A program made the position numbers and the translations under genes. This document shows positions 33,780 through 45,267 of a stretch of 64,000 nt of DNA, in pieces. The notes beneath the pieces were generated by a model, which saw nothing but the letters and a program-made list of their open reading frames with translations, was not told the DNA's origin and searched no databases. This DNA comes from Diphasiastrum complanatum (taxonomy: Eukaryota; Streptophyta; Lycopodiopsida; Lycopodiales; Lycopodiaceae), in assembly GCA_029204225.1 (NCBI GenBank), contig CM055113.1, positions 13,340,906-13,404,905 of the forward strand. Reading direction: 5' to 3'. Position 1 is the stretch's first letter; each line of letters opens with the position of its first letter.

Positions 33780-34230
33780 ATCCAACACTACTCGTGGCAA
33801 GAGGCGACTTTTGACGATGGGCAAGAAGGGCATCCAAATGATCATGATTCTTGTGCTTCACCAGTGAGAGGCTTTCCTCCAGTAGGTGTTGACGAGGTGG
33901 AAATGGACTTGCCCAAGACTCAAGCATGCAACTTGGAAGGAGTCTCGGGTTAGCCAATGGATAAGAGAAGTGTGCATCAGAAAAGTTCAAACTTGGTGGG
34001 TATTGTCAAGTCCTTCAACGAGGGTTATGAGCAAGCGAAAATAGATATTCAAAGTGACAACCAACGTACAAGAGACTTGTGGCAAGAAAAGACACTGGCA
34101 ACATGAGAGAATTGCAGAAACTCAAGCTGCCAGCCAGGAGCAAATTGCCTTGATGATGATGCAGACGATTCAGGCAATTGAACTACTTCGGTCAAACAAC
34201 CAAACAACTCCCAAGACAAATGACTAGTTG
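33780..34230 (+). pseudogene. Possible Harbinger-associated Myb/trihelix-like protein remnant
   Basis: Plus-strand frames with stops encode PVRGFPPVGVDEVEMDLPKT and, after a stop, KSSNLVGIVKSFNEGYEQAK followed by SDNQRTRDLWQEKTLA. This acidic middle plus charged helical tail resembles the C-terminal part of the DNA-binding partner proteins of plant PIF/Harbinger elements. The transposase end at 34.9-35.3 kb, on the opposite strand, is the only supporting context. The call is tentative. Confidence 0.3.
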
Positions 34231-34919
34231 TGGATGTGTTGTGCTATTTTTTATGAGTTTAAGCTTGTCTTCTATGTTAATTAATGACTTTTAGTACTAT
34301 TGAATGAAAAATTTATGGAATTTTGGGCATCGTATTGGCATGTGTTGATATTTTCAGTTTTCAGTATTCTTTCTCATGATGTTTTGGGTTTTCAGTTTAA
34401 TGTGTGTAATTTGATTTTGAGTATCATGATTGTGTAAGATAATCTCCAATTCATTATGACTTTTTCCTACACACATGAACGGATTTTATATAGCAAAAAA
34501 TGCAAGTTTATTGGCTGGCGATTTCTATATTGGTCTTTCTTTTATTATACCTTGCACCCATTAATAACCATGACAAACATTAATTGCAAATAACCTTGTT
34601 GCTGCCATCGGAGAAGCAATAGCCACTAGCATCAGAGCATCACATTTAGCCATAAAAAGTCAACTAGGAGGAGCATTAGGTTTTATACCATAGAATTTAC
34701 CACGTCTTCAACAACAAACAACCATATTCAACGATAAATATCATGCACACAACAAACAACTCCAAGAACTGTCAATCAAATTCAATACAAATTGCAAAGA
34801 CATAGTTGCAAAGAAATCTTTATTGCCATTGCTTGTCAAACAAGGAGTACATCATGTAGTGTTGCCATAATTATTCTAAACAACACTGCTATTTTAAACA
34901 TATCTTTTAGCATCCCACT
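34231..34919. other. AT-rich spacer between the two Harbinger-like remnants
   Basis: No coding frame recognised. Confidence 0.35.
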
Positions 34920-35265
34920 CTTCTAGCTAGCCTGCTCATGTCCATCCACAATAGCTCTATCGCACTAATCTGTGAAGAGTGCATCACGAATTCGTTGCCC
35001 TGCATGTCATGCACCTACTACTGACTCATTGACATCTGAGGGCACTGGTCCCCTGACCTCTGGCACAATGTGCTCCTCATGGATCTCAGTTTCACTTTCA
35101 CCCCAAAATTGACACATGTCGTGCAAGACACAACATGCCACAATTACCTATGCGTTGTATTTAATGTCCACATTCAAACTCTTCAAAATTCTCCCATGAT
35201 TCTTTAGCAATGAAAATGCATTCTTGATGCATGTCGTTGCCTTATTCAATTGCTCATCAACAAAA
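34920..35265 (-). pseudogene. PIF/Harbinger transposase (DDE_Tnp_4), C-terminal end
   Basis: On the minus strand the frame reads CIKNAFSLLKNHGRILKSLN, then VIVACCVLHDMCQFWGESET after one stop. This matches the last block of PIF/HARBI1-type transposases (I-E-x-x-F-G-x-L-K-x-R-W, then A-C-x-x-L-H-N). The catalytic Glu of the IExxF motif is Lys here and an in-frame TAG follows KYNA, so the copy is dead. The first two thirds of the protein are missing. Confidence 0.65.
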
Positions 35266-35440
35266 AAAAAAGTTGGACTAGTTGTGGATGCATTGTACCC
35301 TTTCATGCAAAACATCAATGTTGGAGGGTTTGCGAATATTGAGACAACCCTAACCCTAGTTAGAAGTTAATAAGTGAGACGGATTTGGCACCTTGCGTGT
35401 GTAAGTCCAACCCATGATCCCATAGTTATTTGCTTAGTTT

Positions 35441-35515
35441 TCTCTAACTGTACTCTAATTCTAACCCTAACTCTAATGTAACCCTAATCCTAACACTAAC
35501 CCTTACTCCAAAACA
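35441..35515 (+). repeat. Degenerate telomere-like CCCTAA repeats
   Basis: A run of CTAACYCTAAT/CCCTAA variants (for example CTAACCCTAACTCTAATG) just beyond the Helitron coding end, with another ACCCTAACCCTAG at 35,347. Plant telomeric repeat is CCCTAAA; this stretch is irregular and may be simple-sequence drift. Confidence 0.5.
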
Positions 35516-35599
35516 AATACTACAACACTTCAGAATACACAATATTTTGAGTGCACCTTGCCACTCCTGCCACCTTTGTAAATCGGCCGTCAGTATCAG

Positions 35600-36210
35600 T
35601 AATCAACACTCGTACACTTCCGCATTTTGCACTCTCAATAATGCGACATACAACTGACCATGACTAAATATGGGACATGGCAAGTACAATCCAATAGTTT
35701 CCATAGTCTGCCCCTATGCCTTGTTAATTGTCATGACAAAAGCTGCTCTAATAGGAAATTGTACTCGCTGCAATTCAAACGGCAAGTCGGAAGTTCTCGG
35801 CACTAAAGGGATCTGTTGAATGAGGACTCTACTCCCAATATTCCTATCGATAACTATCTCTGCGTCTACTCCTTGTCTACCCAATCTACGAATGATGAGT
35901 CTCGTACCATTGCACAATCCTCTATGCAGTGCGCGGTCCTACCACCTTTCATTAACAATGCAGCGATCCCCGACGATGCAACTGCCAGTGCTATCCAACC
36001 TTGTGCACGCATGTACGACAACATGACACTATAGAGAAACGTCTTACCCGTACCACCCGGACCATCTACAAAGAACACTCCACCACCCACTCTTTGTACC
36101 ACATACTCACATACCACACAGTCAAAAATCACATGTTGATCCACATTCAATCTCTTGATGTCAGCCTCTACCTCTGAAAGGGTCTCATTGAGAAATATCT
36201 CTTCGTTAAA
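35600..36210 (-). pseudogene. Helitron PIF1-like helicase with internal deletion
   Basis: LNVDQHVIFDCVVCEYVV leads into VFFVDGPGGTGKTFLYSVML (Walker A) and ALAVASSGIAALLMKGGRTA. At about 35,925 the sequence jumps to CNGTRLIIRRLGRQ and IPLVPRTSDLPFELQRVQFP, AFVMTINKA and LYVALSRVQNAEV, the C-terminal PIF1 block. Motifs II to IV (about 250 residues in the family) are therefore deleted. Confidence 0.87.
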
Positions 36211-37935
36211 TAGTGGAGAAAACTCGATATTGCTATCGGGAAGTGTGAAGCCAAAATTTGTGCATCTCCACGTCTAGAAGAGCCCTATCTATCATAATCT
36301 GACTCACAATAATTGTCTCGCACGTTATTGGCTGTCCTAACTCCTCTGTTAATCCTCTACTAAATGGGACTCTATACTCTTCCAAAGATCTAATGGGTCA
36401 GAAGCAGCACATGTCAAAAGAAGTACAACGAACATGAGCCTCTAAGTTTTGACGGAGTTCCCCATGACACCGCCTCTTGCAAGCAGTTACTCCATTCCAT
36501 TGCGTCGTTTATTAGAAGCCTATGCTTGCAAGCATCTCTGACGAAAATAACTCACCGTCAATTGTGCGCAAGTCCTAAAAACTTGTTGCACCTCTGATGT
36601 GAGCCAAAAGAACTCGCAAATAAAATCGCTCTCCATCTGATGGATAGACAAAATACATACGTTCAATGGTCAGAATGGACTATGCGTTGATTCTGCGGGT
36701 CCACCTTCGCACTCTCTTGTTGTAAACATAAAATCGCGGCAAGTCTTGGTACAACAACTCTCGGGCCTCCGAATCGCCACTTCTATTCAGCTCAAATAAA
36801 GCTGTTAAAGTGGCACTCGAATTACCTTCTACAACCTCCTCTAAATCGGCTCCCTCAGTAAAGAAAACCAACTCCTGTCCAGCCAGATGAACACCAATCG
36901 AGTCACAACTGGTTTATGAGCACCCATAGAAAGCCCAAACAGTCACCAGCAGTCTCACTCGCAGAGAAATATCGAGCATTCAAAAATTGCTCTATCTCAT
37001 TCACTGGCGCAACTGTCTAACCAAAACCCTCCACAGCCTCTACCGTAATCATATCTAGTTCCTTGTACACGTGCTTGTACAAATACTTCACACTATGTAT
37101 ATGTACACATATCTCTACGTTAATGTGACACTAAAAATGTTGTGTCAACCATCTGTTGTATGGTACCACCCACCTGTTATCTAGTTTTATACTATGCAAC
37201 TTCACCTTCTCTCCGATGTCTCTACGCCTATATGAAAGATACCGATTCACTACCGATGTTTCATCAATGAAATTCCTTGGGTAGTTCTTCGAGCATTTTC
37301 CATCCTTCATGCATGGTGCATTTGGAAAAGTTGTTCTTCATGGGCCGTGCATCATGCATGTCCTCACTATCTCGTACAACTCCGGATCATCCCCCCTCAT
37401 AGGAATCTCTGCGCATACAATATGATCGTAATCTCCAACAGTGATGGGTTTGCTCCACTCTTCCAATATAATCAATTAGTGGATTTGGGACAATCCTCTC
37501 TTCTAAAACTCTACAACATGAAGCCTTTCTATAATGTGCCCAAATATCTCATCCTTCTTCAACAAATCAATCAAGTGTTGAAGCTTCATGCTAAAAACTC
37601 TTGACACCAAATCGGGCCTATCTGCAGGTGTTTATTGAAATCTCAACTCCCTCCTCACTTCTGACCAATTTGGGTTCGTTGTCATTGTGATAAACAAATC
37701 GGGAGAACCCAACTCCCTAAGGATGGCCATAGCATCTTCGTACTGTTGATGCATATGATGCGGGAACCAATATAAGACGATGGAAGGACAACGATTGCAG
37801 CCACCCACGATCTCCTACAGACAACACATCCACCCTGTACTTTCTTCATCTGCACACCTGTAACATTATGCATATACTGAATACCATCTGTGTATTCACT
37901 AGGATGATGAGACGAGACTGATTGATCAGAAATCA
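36211..37935 (-). pseudogene. Helitron Rep (HUH) domain, heavily mutated
   Basis: Blocks in various frames: VLPSSYIG, AMAILRELGSPDLFITMTTN (motif 1), the HUH position reading GLSQIH where the family has GLPHAH (first His to Gln), VCAEIPMRGDDPELYEIV, CMMHGP, NRWVVPYNRWL, HINVEICVHIHSVKYLYKHV (the two-tyrosine motif retained). The broken HUH motif would abolish metal-dependent nicking. Confidence 0.82.
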
Positions 37936-38023
37936 TGGATTGAAAATCAAATGTATGTAAATTAGCATCAGAAGCTTATTAGAGAGATAGACGAAGTAGA
38001 TGCCTTGTGCATCGATTCTTCAT

Positions 38024-38636
38024 TGTCAGTAATAAGGTTTCATTCCTTTACATATTGAACAAGCTTCATAGAGCATGCGGTTTCATCCGCTATTGTCTTG
38101 TGCTCTACCGCAATATTGACATGTATACTTGATATACTTAATCTGATAATAGTTCTTTGTTCTATGTTCAGATCTGTGTTAATATTGCTATGCTTATTAT
38201 TCATTCTATCTGATCTTTCTGGTTGCTCATTCTGGTAATAGAAGACTAACATTTAGTCTTGTCTTTCACAAATCTTTCGCGACTAATTATTAGTCAAGCA
38301 CAGTCTAGCTCTTTGCGAATCATTCGCGACACATAATTTGTCTAGCTATTCGCGACAAATTATTCTTCTAGCGCTTCATTTATTAAGGTTTGGCTGCGTA
38401 ATCAAGAATGACCGTGATTTTCATCACTAACATTCTGCTCATTATGATAGGCATAGTCATGCTTACGAAGAGAGTCGTGTAGCTCGTTCCGCTGCGCACA
38501 AACACTTTCTGTTCAAGTTCGTTTTCCTTCGAGTTTTGTTTCTCGCTTGTGTTCGTCTTACCTCTTTTTGAGATTATTTTTGTTTCTTACATACGACACC
38601 TTTTTCTTTTCATCTCTTCTCCCCCTCTCTCCAACA
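38024..38636 (+). repeat. Solo LTR related to Copia-2, inserted in the Helitron
   Basis: TGTCAG…CCAACA ends, 613 bp, similar along its length to the Copia-2 LTR (19,322-19,935) but in the opposite orientation; for example both encode a shadow peptide with IHVN…AVEHKTIADET. No internal retroelement sequence adjoins it. It separates the Helitron N domain (ending …RSGIVDAL) from its Rep domain. I do not see a clear 5-bp target duplication. Confidence 0.8.
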
Positions 38637-38639
38637 GAA

Positions 38640-40012
38640 TGAGCTCAAAGGGCATCAACGATGCCACTACGAATCTCTCTACGAAATCTATCTCGATTGT
38701 TATAGATGTAGTTCATGTTGTTTTGCACCATTTTTGCTACCATGTCACACACATACTCTTGCAAGAACCTTCCACCCAAATGTATAGGTGAAACATGCCC
38801 TGCTCGTACCTGTAAATAGTAGCTGCAAAGCTCTCGAATGGTGACAACTTTGTGTCCGCCCTCTAATTGCTCTTCAGGAGCATCTAAATGTATACCATCA
38901 CGTATGTCATCATCATCACCATGTGCAACATCTCGCATACACATATGTGGAATCCCTTGATACCACCTACTAGTACCGTAAAGAAAGAGGAGGACAAAAT
39001 GCAAGGCATCATACGATGAATGACGCTCCGTGATATGCTGCAAACCATCTTGAATGGAGTGCAATATGATGTCACGCATTTTGACACTCGGGGTATCATC
39101 TATAGGCATAAGCACTACAATTTCATTGCTCGTAGGAGCATTGAACTGTCTATTCGTGCTACTCTATGAACAACCAGAAACTATGCGAAGTCGAATATCC
39201 TTTGTGAAATTCTCCCGCATGATTCCAGCAACATTCTTAAAATGTTACGCAAATGGATTCACATCCATCATCATGCTTTGCAAAAGGTAGATAATGTCAC
39301 GCCTAAGATCAGGATTCAGAGCTAATCTTTGATCTAATTGCAAATCATCAACATCCAAGATGTAGATCTGCGAAAATGAAGGTCAATCTAAGGGCAACAA
39401 ACCACCAATATGATGATACAACCGACCAGACACTCTAAATGTATACGTGCCACCTACAGAGTTGGCAGTGGATCTATCTAGATTCACCCCAAGAGATGCG
39501 AAGGCCAAGGAGTTATTATAACTTCGAACGTGTTTTCTAAAATGAGCTCCCACGTCATCAGAAGATGTGTACAAATTAAGGAGATAAAGAAGTGGTGCTG
39601 GCATCAAAGGCAAATGGACCTTGCCTTTCATGCAACAGAAAGAGCTATTTCTTTCTGCTTTCCATCTTAGAGCTGAACAATGACTGCACAGAAACTCCAT
39701 CTCTCCAAGATCATGACATGCTGATGTTTGAAGCAATCTAGCTACTTCAAAAAGGCCCCATCTAGAATATGAGGCTTCTATCAATACGGGGTTTGGCGAA
39801 GCCAAAAGCAAGGACTGATGTCTTCGCTTAGCTTGGTACCTGTGATTCAACCTTCTACTTCTAGCAGATCTGGATTCTACTTCCGGAGTCCTATATGATA
39901 GGTGATTACGCACATGCTTGTGTGTAACAAACATTGTGTTAGCCGATATTTCCGCATGAAAAATTGAGCTAATATTGAAGTTTAAGTTTGCAATAGTTGA
40001 AAAAACCGGCAT
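38640..40012 (-). pseudogene. Helitron N-terminal part: zinc finger and Helitron-like N domain
   Basis: The long frame 40,012-39,383 includes HDLGEMEFLCSHCSALRWKA and CCMKGKVHLPLM, then HVRSYNNSLAFASLGVNLD and FRVSGRLYHHIGGLLPLD, the classical plant Helitron start. After a frameshift, 39,115-38,645 has SVKMRDIILHSIQDGLQHI, YDALHFVLLFLYGTSRWYQG and VAKMVQNNMNYIYNNRDRFR. The two frames are joined by a stretch with three stops. Confidence 0.88.
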
Positions 40013-41039
40013 GTAAAACCCGGTTATTAGAGAAAAATCGGCACAAATTTGTCTTAGAATTGGGTCCCAGCCCGTCCCTAAAGTGGCTAGACACAGTTTA
40101 AAAGTAAGAAATTGACTTTTTTTTTCAAAAAATCTTCAAAAATATTTTGTGGTCAAGTTTTGTAAGACCGAGCCAAAAGTGTCGGTCCACCTAGAATTGG
40201 GTCTCAACCCGTCCTAAATGAGGCTAGAGCATATTTTGCGGCCTTAGAAATGGCCGGTTAAATATTTTACGGCTTTTCAAAAAAATGGCAAGTTGTAAAA
40301 AAATAGCCGGTGTGACCGTGCTAAAATCTCACCATGTATTGAGTCCATCTTTACTAATATATGATCACTCAGTGTATTTTTCAAGGAAACCGTGTTGTCG
40401 TAGGAGCCCTAGTCATGGATGCTGAAAAAGTCAACCACAGAAGAAAAAATCGAGAAACAAAAGTTTCGGGTAAAAACAGGACCGAGAAACATGGATTCAG
40501 TGTCAAGGAATCACAAAAACCCTAACGGCAAAGTTTGTGCAATTTACGGGCAATTAACGACAAGGAGTTACCCAACAGACCAAAAACCCAAACAAATGAG
40601 CAGTAAGCGCACGGCCTTTGAAAAATCGAAGAAAGGCAAAAAACAAAGGTACCCAAGGAAAAATGAAAGCCGCCTACTAAAAATAAGGGTTGAAAAAGGG
40701 CCTCACCCAAAATTTGGATATTAAATGCCAAAACACCTTGGAGGCTAAAAAATTGGGGAGGTACACCCACTAGCCATTGACATTTTGGGCTTCTAGGGTG
40801 TACAAAAGGGTAAACTTGAATGGCCTCCCTAGCCTTTAACAAAAATGGCATCTTGGCTAGTTTTGGAAGAGAGCCTTGAATGCACCACTCCCCCACTCTC
40901 TTATGGAGGCCACTAGGTGTACTATCAAATGGGTTGGGGACAAATGGCAAAGAGGGCTTGAAGGGCATGAAGAATGGCAAGATGGCATTGTGAAGGGGAT
41001 GCATTGGATTTTCCTATAAGAAGGAGCCAACTCCTTGTA
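40013..41039. other. Anonymous sequence with a 138-bp tandem duplication
   Basis: A block starting TAGAATTGGGTCCCAGCCCG (40,052) recurs as TAGAATTGGGTCTCAACCCG (40,190). No coding frame is supported. The frame at 40,522-41,004 on the minus strand lacks family features. It may include the Helitron 5' end. Confidence 0.5.
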
Positions 41040-41800
41040 TTTCAAATGTTAGTACTTTTGTGAGTTAGTATTTTTGTGTGTTAGTATTTTTAGGAGTTGG
41101 CACTTTTGGGAGTTGCTTGCTTGTTTGAGTGTGCTTTGAAGTTAATTCCATTTTGTGGCTAATTGTTATGAATGTTAGTTGCTCAATGTAAGTCACTTGC
41201 AATGTGAGTTAGTGGTTTGTGGGAGGTTAATGGTTGCTTTGTGCCCTCATGCCTGTTTGTTGCTTGTGTGTTGTTAACTCCATAGTTAGTAAGGTGTATT
41301 TTAAACTTTGGCTTGATTGATTGCTTGAGGTGAGTTCAATGTTTGTGGGTTGGTTAGAAGGATTGTGAGTTGCTTGAAATAGCTCAATGATAGCTGGATA
41401 ATAATGAGATGATGTAAAGAGTTAGTACTTTTAAATGTTAGTACTTTTGTGAGTGAGGATTTTAGGAGTGGGTATGTTTGAGAGTTGAGAGTTGTAGTTG
41501 TCTTGTGGTTTGGGAGTGATGTTAGTTACTATGCTTGCTTGCTCATCTTGAGGAGTTGAAAGATTGTGGTTGTTTGTGTTGATTGCTTGGACCTCATTAC
41601 TAGTGTGAGTTCATAGTTGAGTGCTTCAAATTACTTGGAGAGGATGTTTACTTGCTTTTGTTGAGAGGATTAATGTATGAGAGTGATTTCATGGTGAGGG
41701 TTGGTTGGTTGGTTGTAGTCCATGGTCATATTATATCTTGAATGAGTGGGATGGATTGCTTGAGGGCTTGGTGTGAGTGATGGGTTGCTGATTTTTTAGC
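41040..41800 (+). repeat. G/T-biased, C-poor stretch with GTTAGTA(C/T)TTTT motifs
   Basis: About 760 bp in which the plus strand is strongly enriched in G and T and nearly lacks C. The motif TTAGTACTTTTGTGAG or GTTAGTATTTTT recurs at about 41,047, 41,065, 41,082, 41,422 and 41,438. No coding potential. Confidence 0.6.
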
Positions 41801-42649
41801 CATTGTATTTTTCTGGCCTTTTTTTTTTTTTTACGAACTTTCAGTTTAGTTTTCTCGCAACTGAACTGTTAACATTTCAATCGCATCGTTCATATTCTAG
41901 AAACTTTAATTTTTTCTTTTTACACCAATTCGATCGGACACACGTAAAGTGGAGAAAATTGTGTCAACATGCCTAGCTCTGATTTTTGCTACAAGGCTCA
42001 TGACTAGAGTTTCCACGCAACGGCTACCGAATGGCACATTGAGGTAAGACTCACACTTTTCACAATCAGTTTATCTTCGTGATGCCATTTTTCTGTACGT
42101 TGTCTTCTTTCAGTTGGAATAGAGTGTGGTATGTAGCCATAAACAGTTTTGGTTTGAAAAAGGGTTTCTGAAGTATTTTCGTTGATTTTGAGTTTTAAAA
42201 ATTGATCGTATTTTCTTAAAACGATAAAACCATCATTGTTGGGTGTGTATTATGTTTGAGTCCATCGTTCCTAGGGTGATTGAATCGTACATTTGCATTC
42301 CCTTAACCGAATAATCAGTTTTGATATCAATACTGAAGCATTTTTACACTATCACGAGTACAAAAATTGGATTGACATTATAGCTAGGTTGTGGGTATAT
42401 ATGAGTGATTTACCTATTTGTTGTTGTTTTCAATGTATGAAACTAGAAAAAAAAAATTGGGCCATGTGTTGTTAACATCGCATTCGAATACATGTGTTAG
42501 GGAAGAGTAAGAAAATGATTTTTTCACAATTTGGTGTTTTACTAAGTCGTCTGGCATGTTTTTCGGTTAGTAAAATGACTATACACAATCGTCAAGTTGT
42601 GAAACATTTTTTCGGGTTTTGTTAATTATGAAACATATCAACTGAACCT
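41801..42649. other. AT-rich anonymous sequence
   Basis: Contains a T run at 41,819-41,832. No gene or element end recognised. Confidence 0.4.
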
Positions 42650-43196
42650 GACCTCTGTGAAACACCAGAGCAGGCCGTCCACCATCCGCGGTTGAAATAC
42701 ACAGCCTTGGTTAACAGCCACACTAGTCACACCCGCCATCGGTACTGTCTAGCAAAATACCTAGACCCGACGGTCGGCAAAAATACCACCGCTTATCAAA
42801 CAAAGCGGTGTGTATAACTTGCACCCCACGAGCACATCATAGGCAATAAATCGGTTTCAAGCCCATGTAATATTTTTACTAACTGTAAGCCGAATTCAAT
42901 GGGAAAAGAAACATTAGCAAGATCCTAATGCGAATTAGTGATCATAAGTTTTACGGAGCCATAACCCTAGAAAGCTAGTGAATCTTTGCACCAAAATTGA
43001 CAGCACCCCCTCCTTGCAACCGTATTTCTGAGAGCCTAGAAAACCCTCATCGGTTGGAGAGCACGGGGCAATAAAAAAGGCCATTAGGGTTGGAATTGGC
43101 AAATCCTCTATTGCTCATGTAGGTCCGAACCGCCATTAGAGGTGGGGCCCCTTGACCCTTTTGGGACGTTTTGGCTGGACCAAACCCCCGTCAACA
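42650..43196 (+). repeat. Gypsy-2 LTR (5' end uncertain)
   Basis: Sequence ending …CCCCGTCAACA immediately before a gypsy-type primer-binding site. A possible TG start lies at about 42,650-42,660. It is richer in GC than the flank and has AATAAA at 42,845. There is no second LTR in the window to confirm the ends. Confidence 0.45.
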
Positions 43197-43375
43197 TTGG
43201 TGCGTCTGCCGGGAGGAACATTATATTGCTTGGAAGAGTAATTATCCATGTCGATTGGTTTACAAATCATACGTTTTAGAAATGAGTTGTCAGTCAAGTG
43301 AGCAACTCTGACCCGCCAGACGCTAAACATTGGTGCGTCTGCCGGGAGGAATTTGATAATGGGCTATTGTTTGAA
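43194..43375 (+). repeat. Duplicated Gypsy-2 primer-binding site and leader
   Basis: CATTGGTGCGTCTGCCGGGA occurs at 43,195 and again at 43,330, each followed by GGAA and a related stretch (ATTATC, then CATA…ACGAATTAG/ACGTTTTAG). TTGGTGCGTCTGCCGGG resembles the TTGGCGCCGTCTGTGGG-type PBS of plant gypsy elements. The period is about 135 bp. Confidence 0.6.
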
Positions 43376-43809
43376 GGGCGATTATCTATACATAGGGTTA
43401 TGAACTATACGAATTAGCCATTTGCGGTTTGAGTATGAGGCCATTTCCCTTGGAATTGAGACAAACCAAAGGGATTATACTTCAAAGAAAACCAGTCAAA
43501 ACCCAATTATTTCTTAGGGCTATACAGGCTAGGATTCGGGAATGCAATCTTGTGAAGAAAGTAGTTTTGGGTGAGAAGCCCGAATCTACAAACATACAAA
43601 GCCATGGGCATTGAATACAGTGGGTTGGGTTAGATCTACAATGTTATGGGCTAGTCACTCACGAAATTTTAAATAGAAAGACTGAAGATTCACAGATCGA
43701 AAAGCTTAAACGACCTCCTCAGGATAGACGAGACAAGACCAATGACAAAAGACCCCCGCGCAACTCAATAGGAACACTCATCCCCGAGGGGACTACGGCG
43801 AGAGTACTG

Positions 43810-44477
43810 ATGCTAACCCACAGTAGGTTACAGACAAACCCACCTAGCAAAGAGTGGATGGAAGAGGGTGATCGGCAGGTGAGTCTTGGGAAGTCCACTA
43901 AGTCTAAGGAGCTTATATCATTTGCATCTATTGTTAATCAACAAGCCACCGGTGACCAAGCTGTACCTCCTGACGAGGATAGTGAAGGCAACTTAGACTA
44001 TGCAGAAGTACATGACATAGTATGGACAGCCCCTGCAGATTGCCACCCTAAAACTAGATCATAGGCTGCTGTTTAACAAAGCAAGAAAACGACAAAAATC
44101 ATGAACCCCCACCTGATGCATTTGATCAAGAATCATTTGATATCCAACGCTTATTCGAATATCAAAAAGCGACAATAGATGACCACATGGTGGTAAACTT
44201 TGATAATTTTATCCAGGATAGTACTGGAACACCATATGGTCCATTCCTTTGGGACAAAGAACTACCCAACTATATCAGTAATGAAGAATCTAAGCATGAA
44301 GAAAACGTGGTGCTAGGATATTTCCTTGAACCAAATCATGATCTAGATCTTTTGGCCACCTATCATATACACGAACGACCGAATATGCCAAAGAGAAATA
44401 GGACAAAAAACACTGAAGTACAAGTTAGGGTTAAAGCGCATGATGAATACCTAGACAACAAGGTGGATGTTGGATAG
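43810..44477 (+). pseudogene. Gypsy-2 gag/pol-like ORF, unassigned, one frameshift
   Basis: Frame one ends DIVWTAPADCHPKTRS at 44,064. The other frame is open from about 44,061 (TKQENDKNHEPPPDAFDQES) through SFDIQRLFEYQKATIDDHMV and PYGPFLWDKELPNYISN to 44,477. Acidic and hydrophilic, no zinc knuckle or enzyme motif. Position after a gypsy PBS makes a gag-region remnant likely, but I cannot assign the family. Confidence 0.4.
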
Positions 44478-45267
44478 ATGTGGTAAGGTGACAGCAATAC
44501 ACCCTTATCTCTGATTTCACATGGGGGAGTCGAGGGGTGGTAAGTTTGACTTTACTTTGTTGATCTGGTTTTGTTATATTTTCTTTATTTTTTTGTCAAC
44601 ATTCTATCTTGTTTCAAAATACCACTAAAAAAAAAAAATTGTTTCAGGATGGGATTCGTTATTACTACATGTGAGATTCATAGACACTGTAAACGGTGAT
44701 CTACAGATATCTCAGTTGACTTGACTCCATTCACTCACGTTGCATTGCATCATGTAGGCACAATGTGCTTGGTCATTTGATTGCAAGACCGTTGTCTCAT
44801 GCATCCATACCCCTGCATTCTGCATATACTCTGAGCTGCATAGGGCATTACATATGTTCTCCTATGGGCATGAGTGTTTGATTAGAAGCATAAAAGGGAG
44901 GGTAAGAGAGGAAAAAGTGGGAACAGAAACAGTGCAGTGGGGTGGGGAGTGACTCCATCGCCCAATAGATAAGGCATGATTGACTGGACAGTTGGAGAAT
45001 TTAAGGACGTGACGGATAAAGAAAAAATCAAGAGGCTCCATATGATGGTTACATACAGTGAGATAACAAGCTTGAAACATCACTACTTCTTTGAGTAGTG
45101 AACCATTTGAGACAGTTGCTGAAGGAAATTTATGCTTTGTACATAAAGTCAAATCAGATGGGATGGATGATCTGCAACGAAACAATACCACCTATTGATA
45201 TCAGACAACTAAGAAGATTCTTCTCCATATCCACTGATCGAAAACCATCTTTCATAAGGTCCCTACT
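44478..45267. other. Anonymous spacer
   Basis: Contains an A run at 44,630-44,638 and a 109-codon minus-strand frame (44,862-45,191) without recognised features. Confidence 0.35.

Larger units (their letters stand above)
35540..40012 (-). mobile_element. Decayed Helitron (Rep-helicase) split by a solo LTR
   Basis: Minus-strand order from 40,012 down: zinc-finger N-terminus, Helitron-like N domain, [solo LTR 38,636-38,024], Rep domain, PIF1-type helicase, ending near 35,560. This is the RepHel protein of plant Helitrons, involved in rolling-circle transposition. Many stops and shifts, a mutated HUH motif and an internal helicase deletion show it is inactive. I could not define the 5' TC end or the 3' hairpin-CTRR end. 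Confidence 0.88.

Noticed and set aside
36041-36055. GPGGTGKT as a cellular PIF1 helicase gene
   Set aside because: The Helitron N and Rep blocks upstream in the same orientation show it is the helicase part of a transposon.
43136-43330. Minus-strand ORF of 64 codons across the Gypsy-2 LTR end
   Set aside because: Overlaps the duplicated PBS and has no features.
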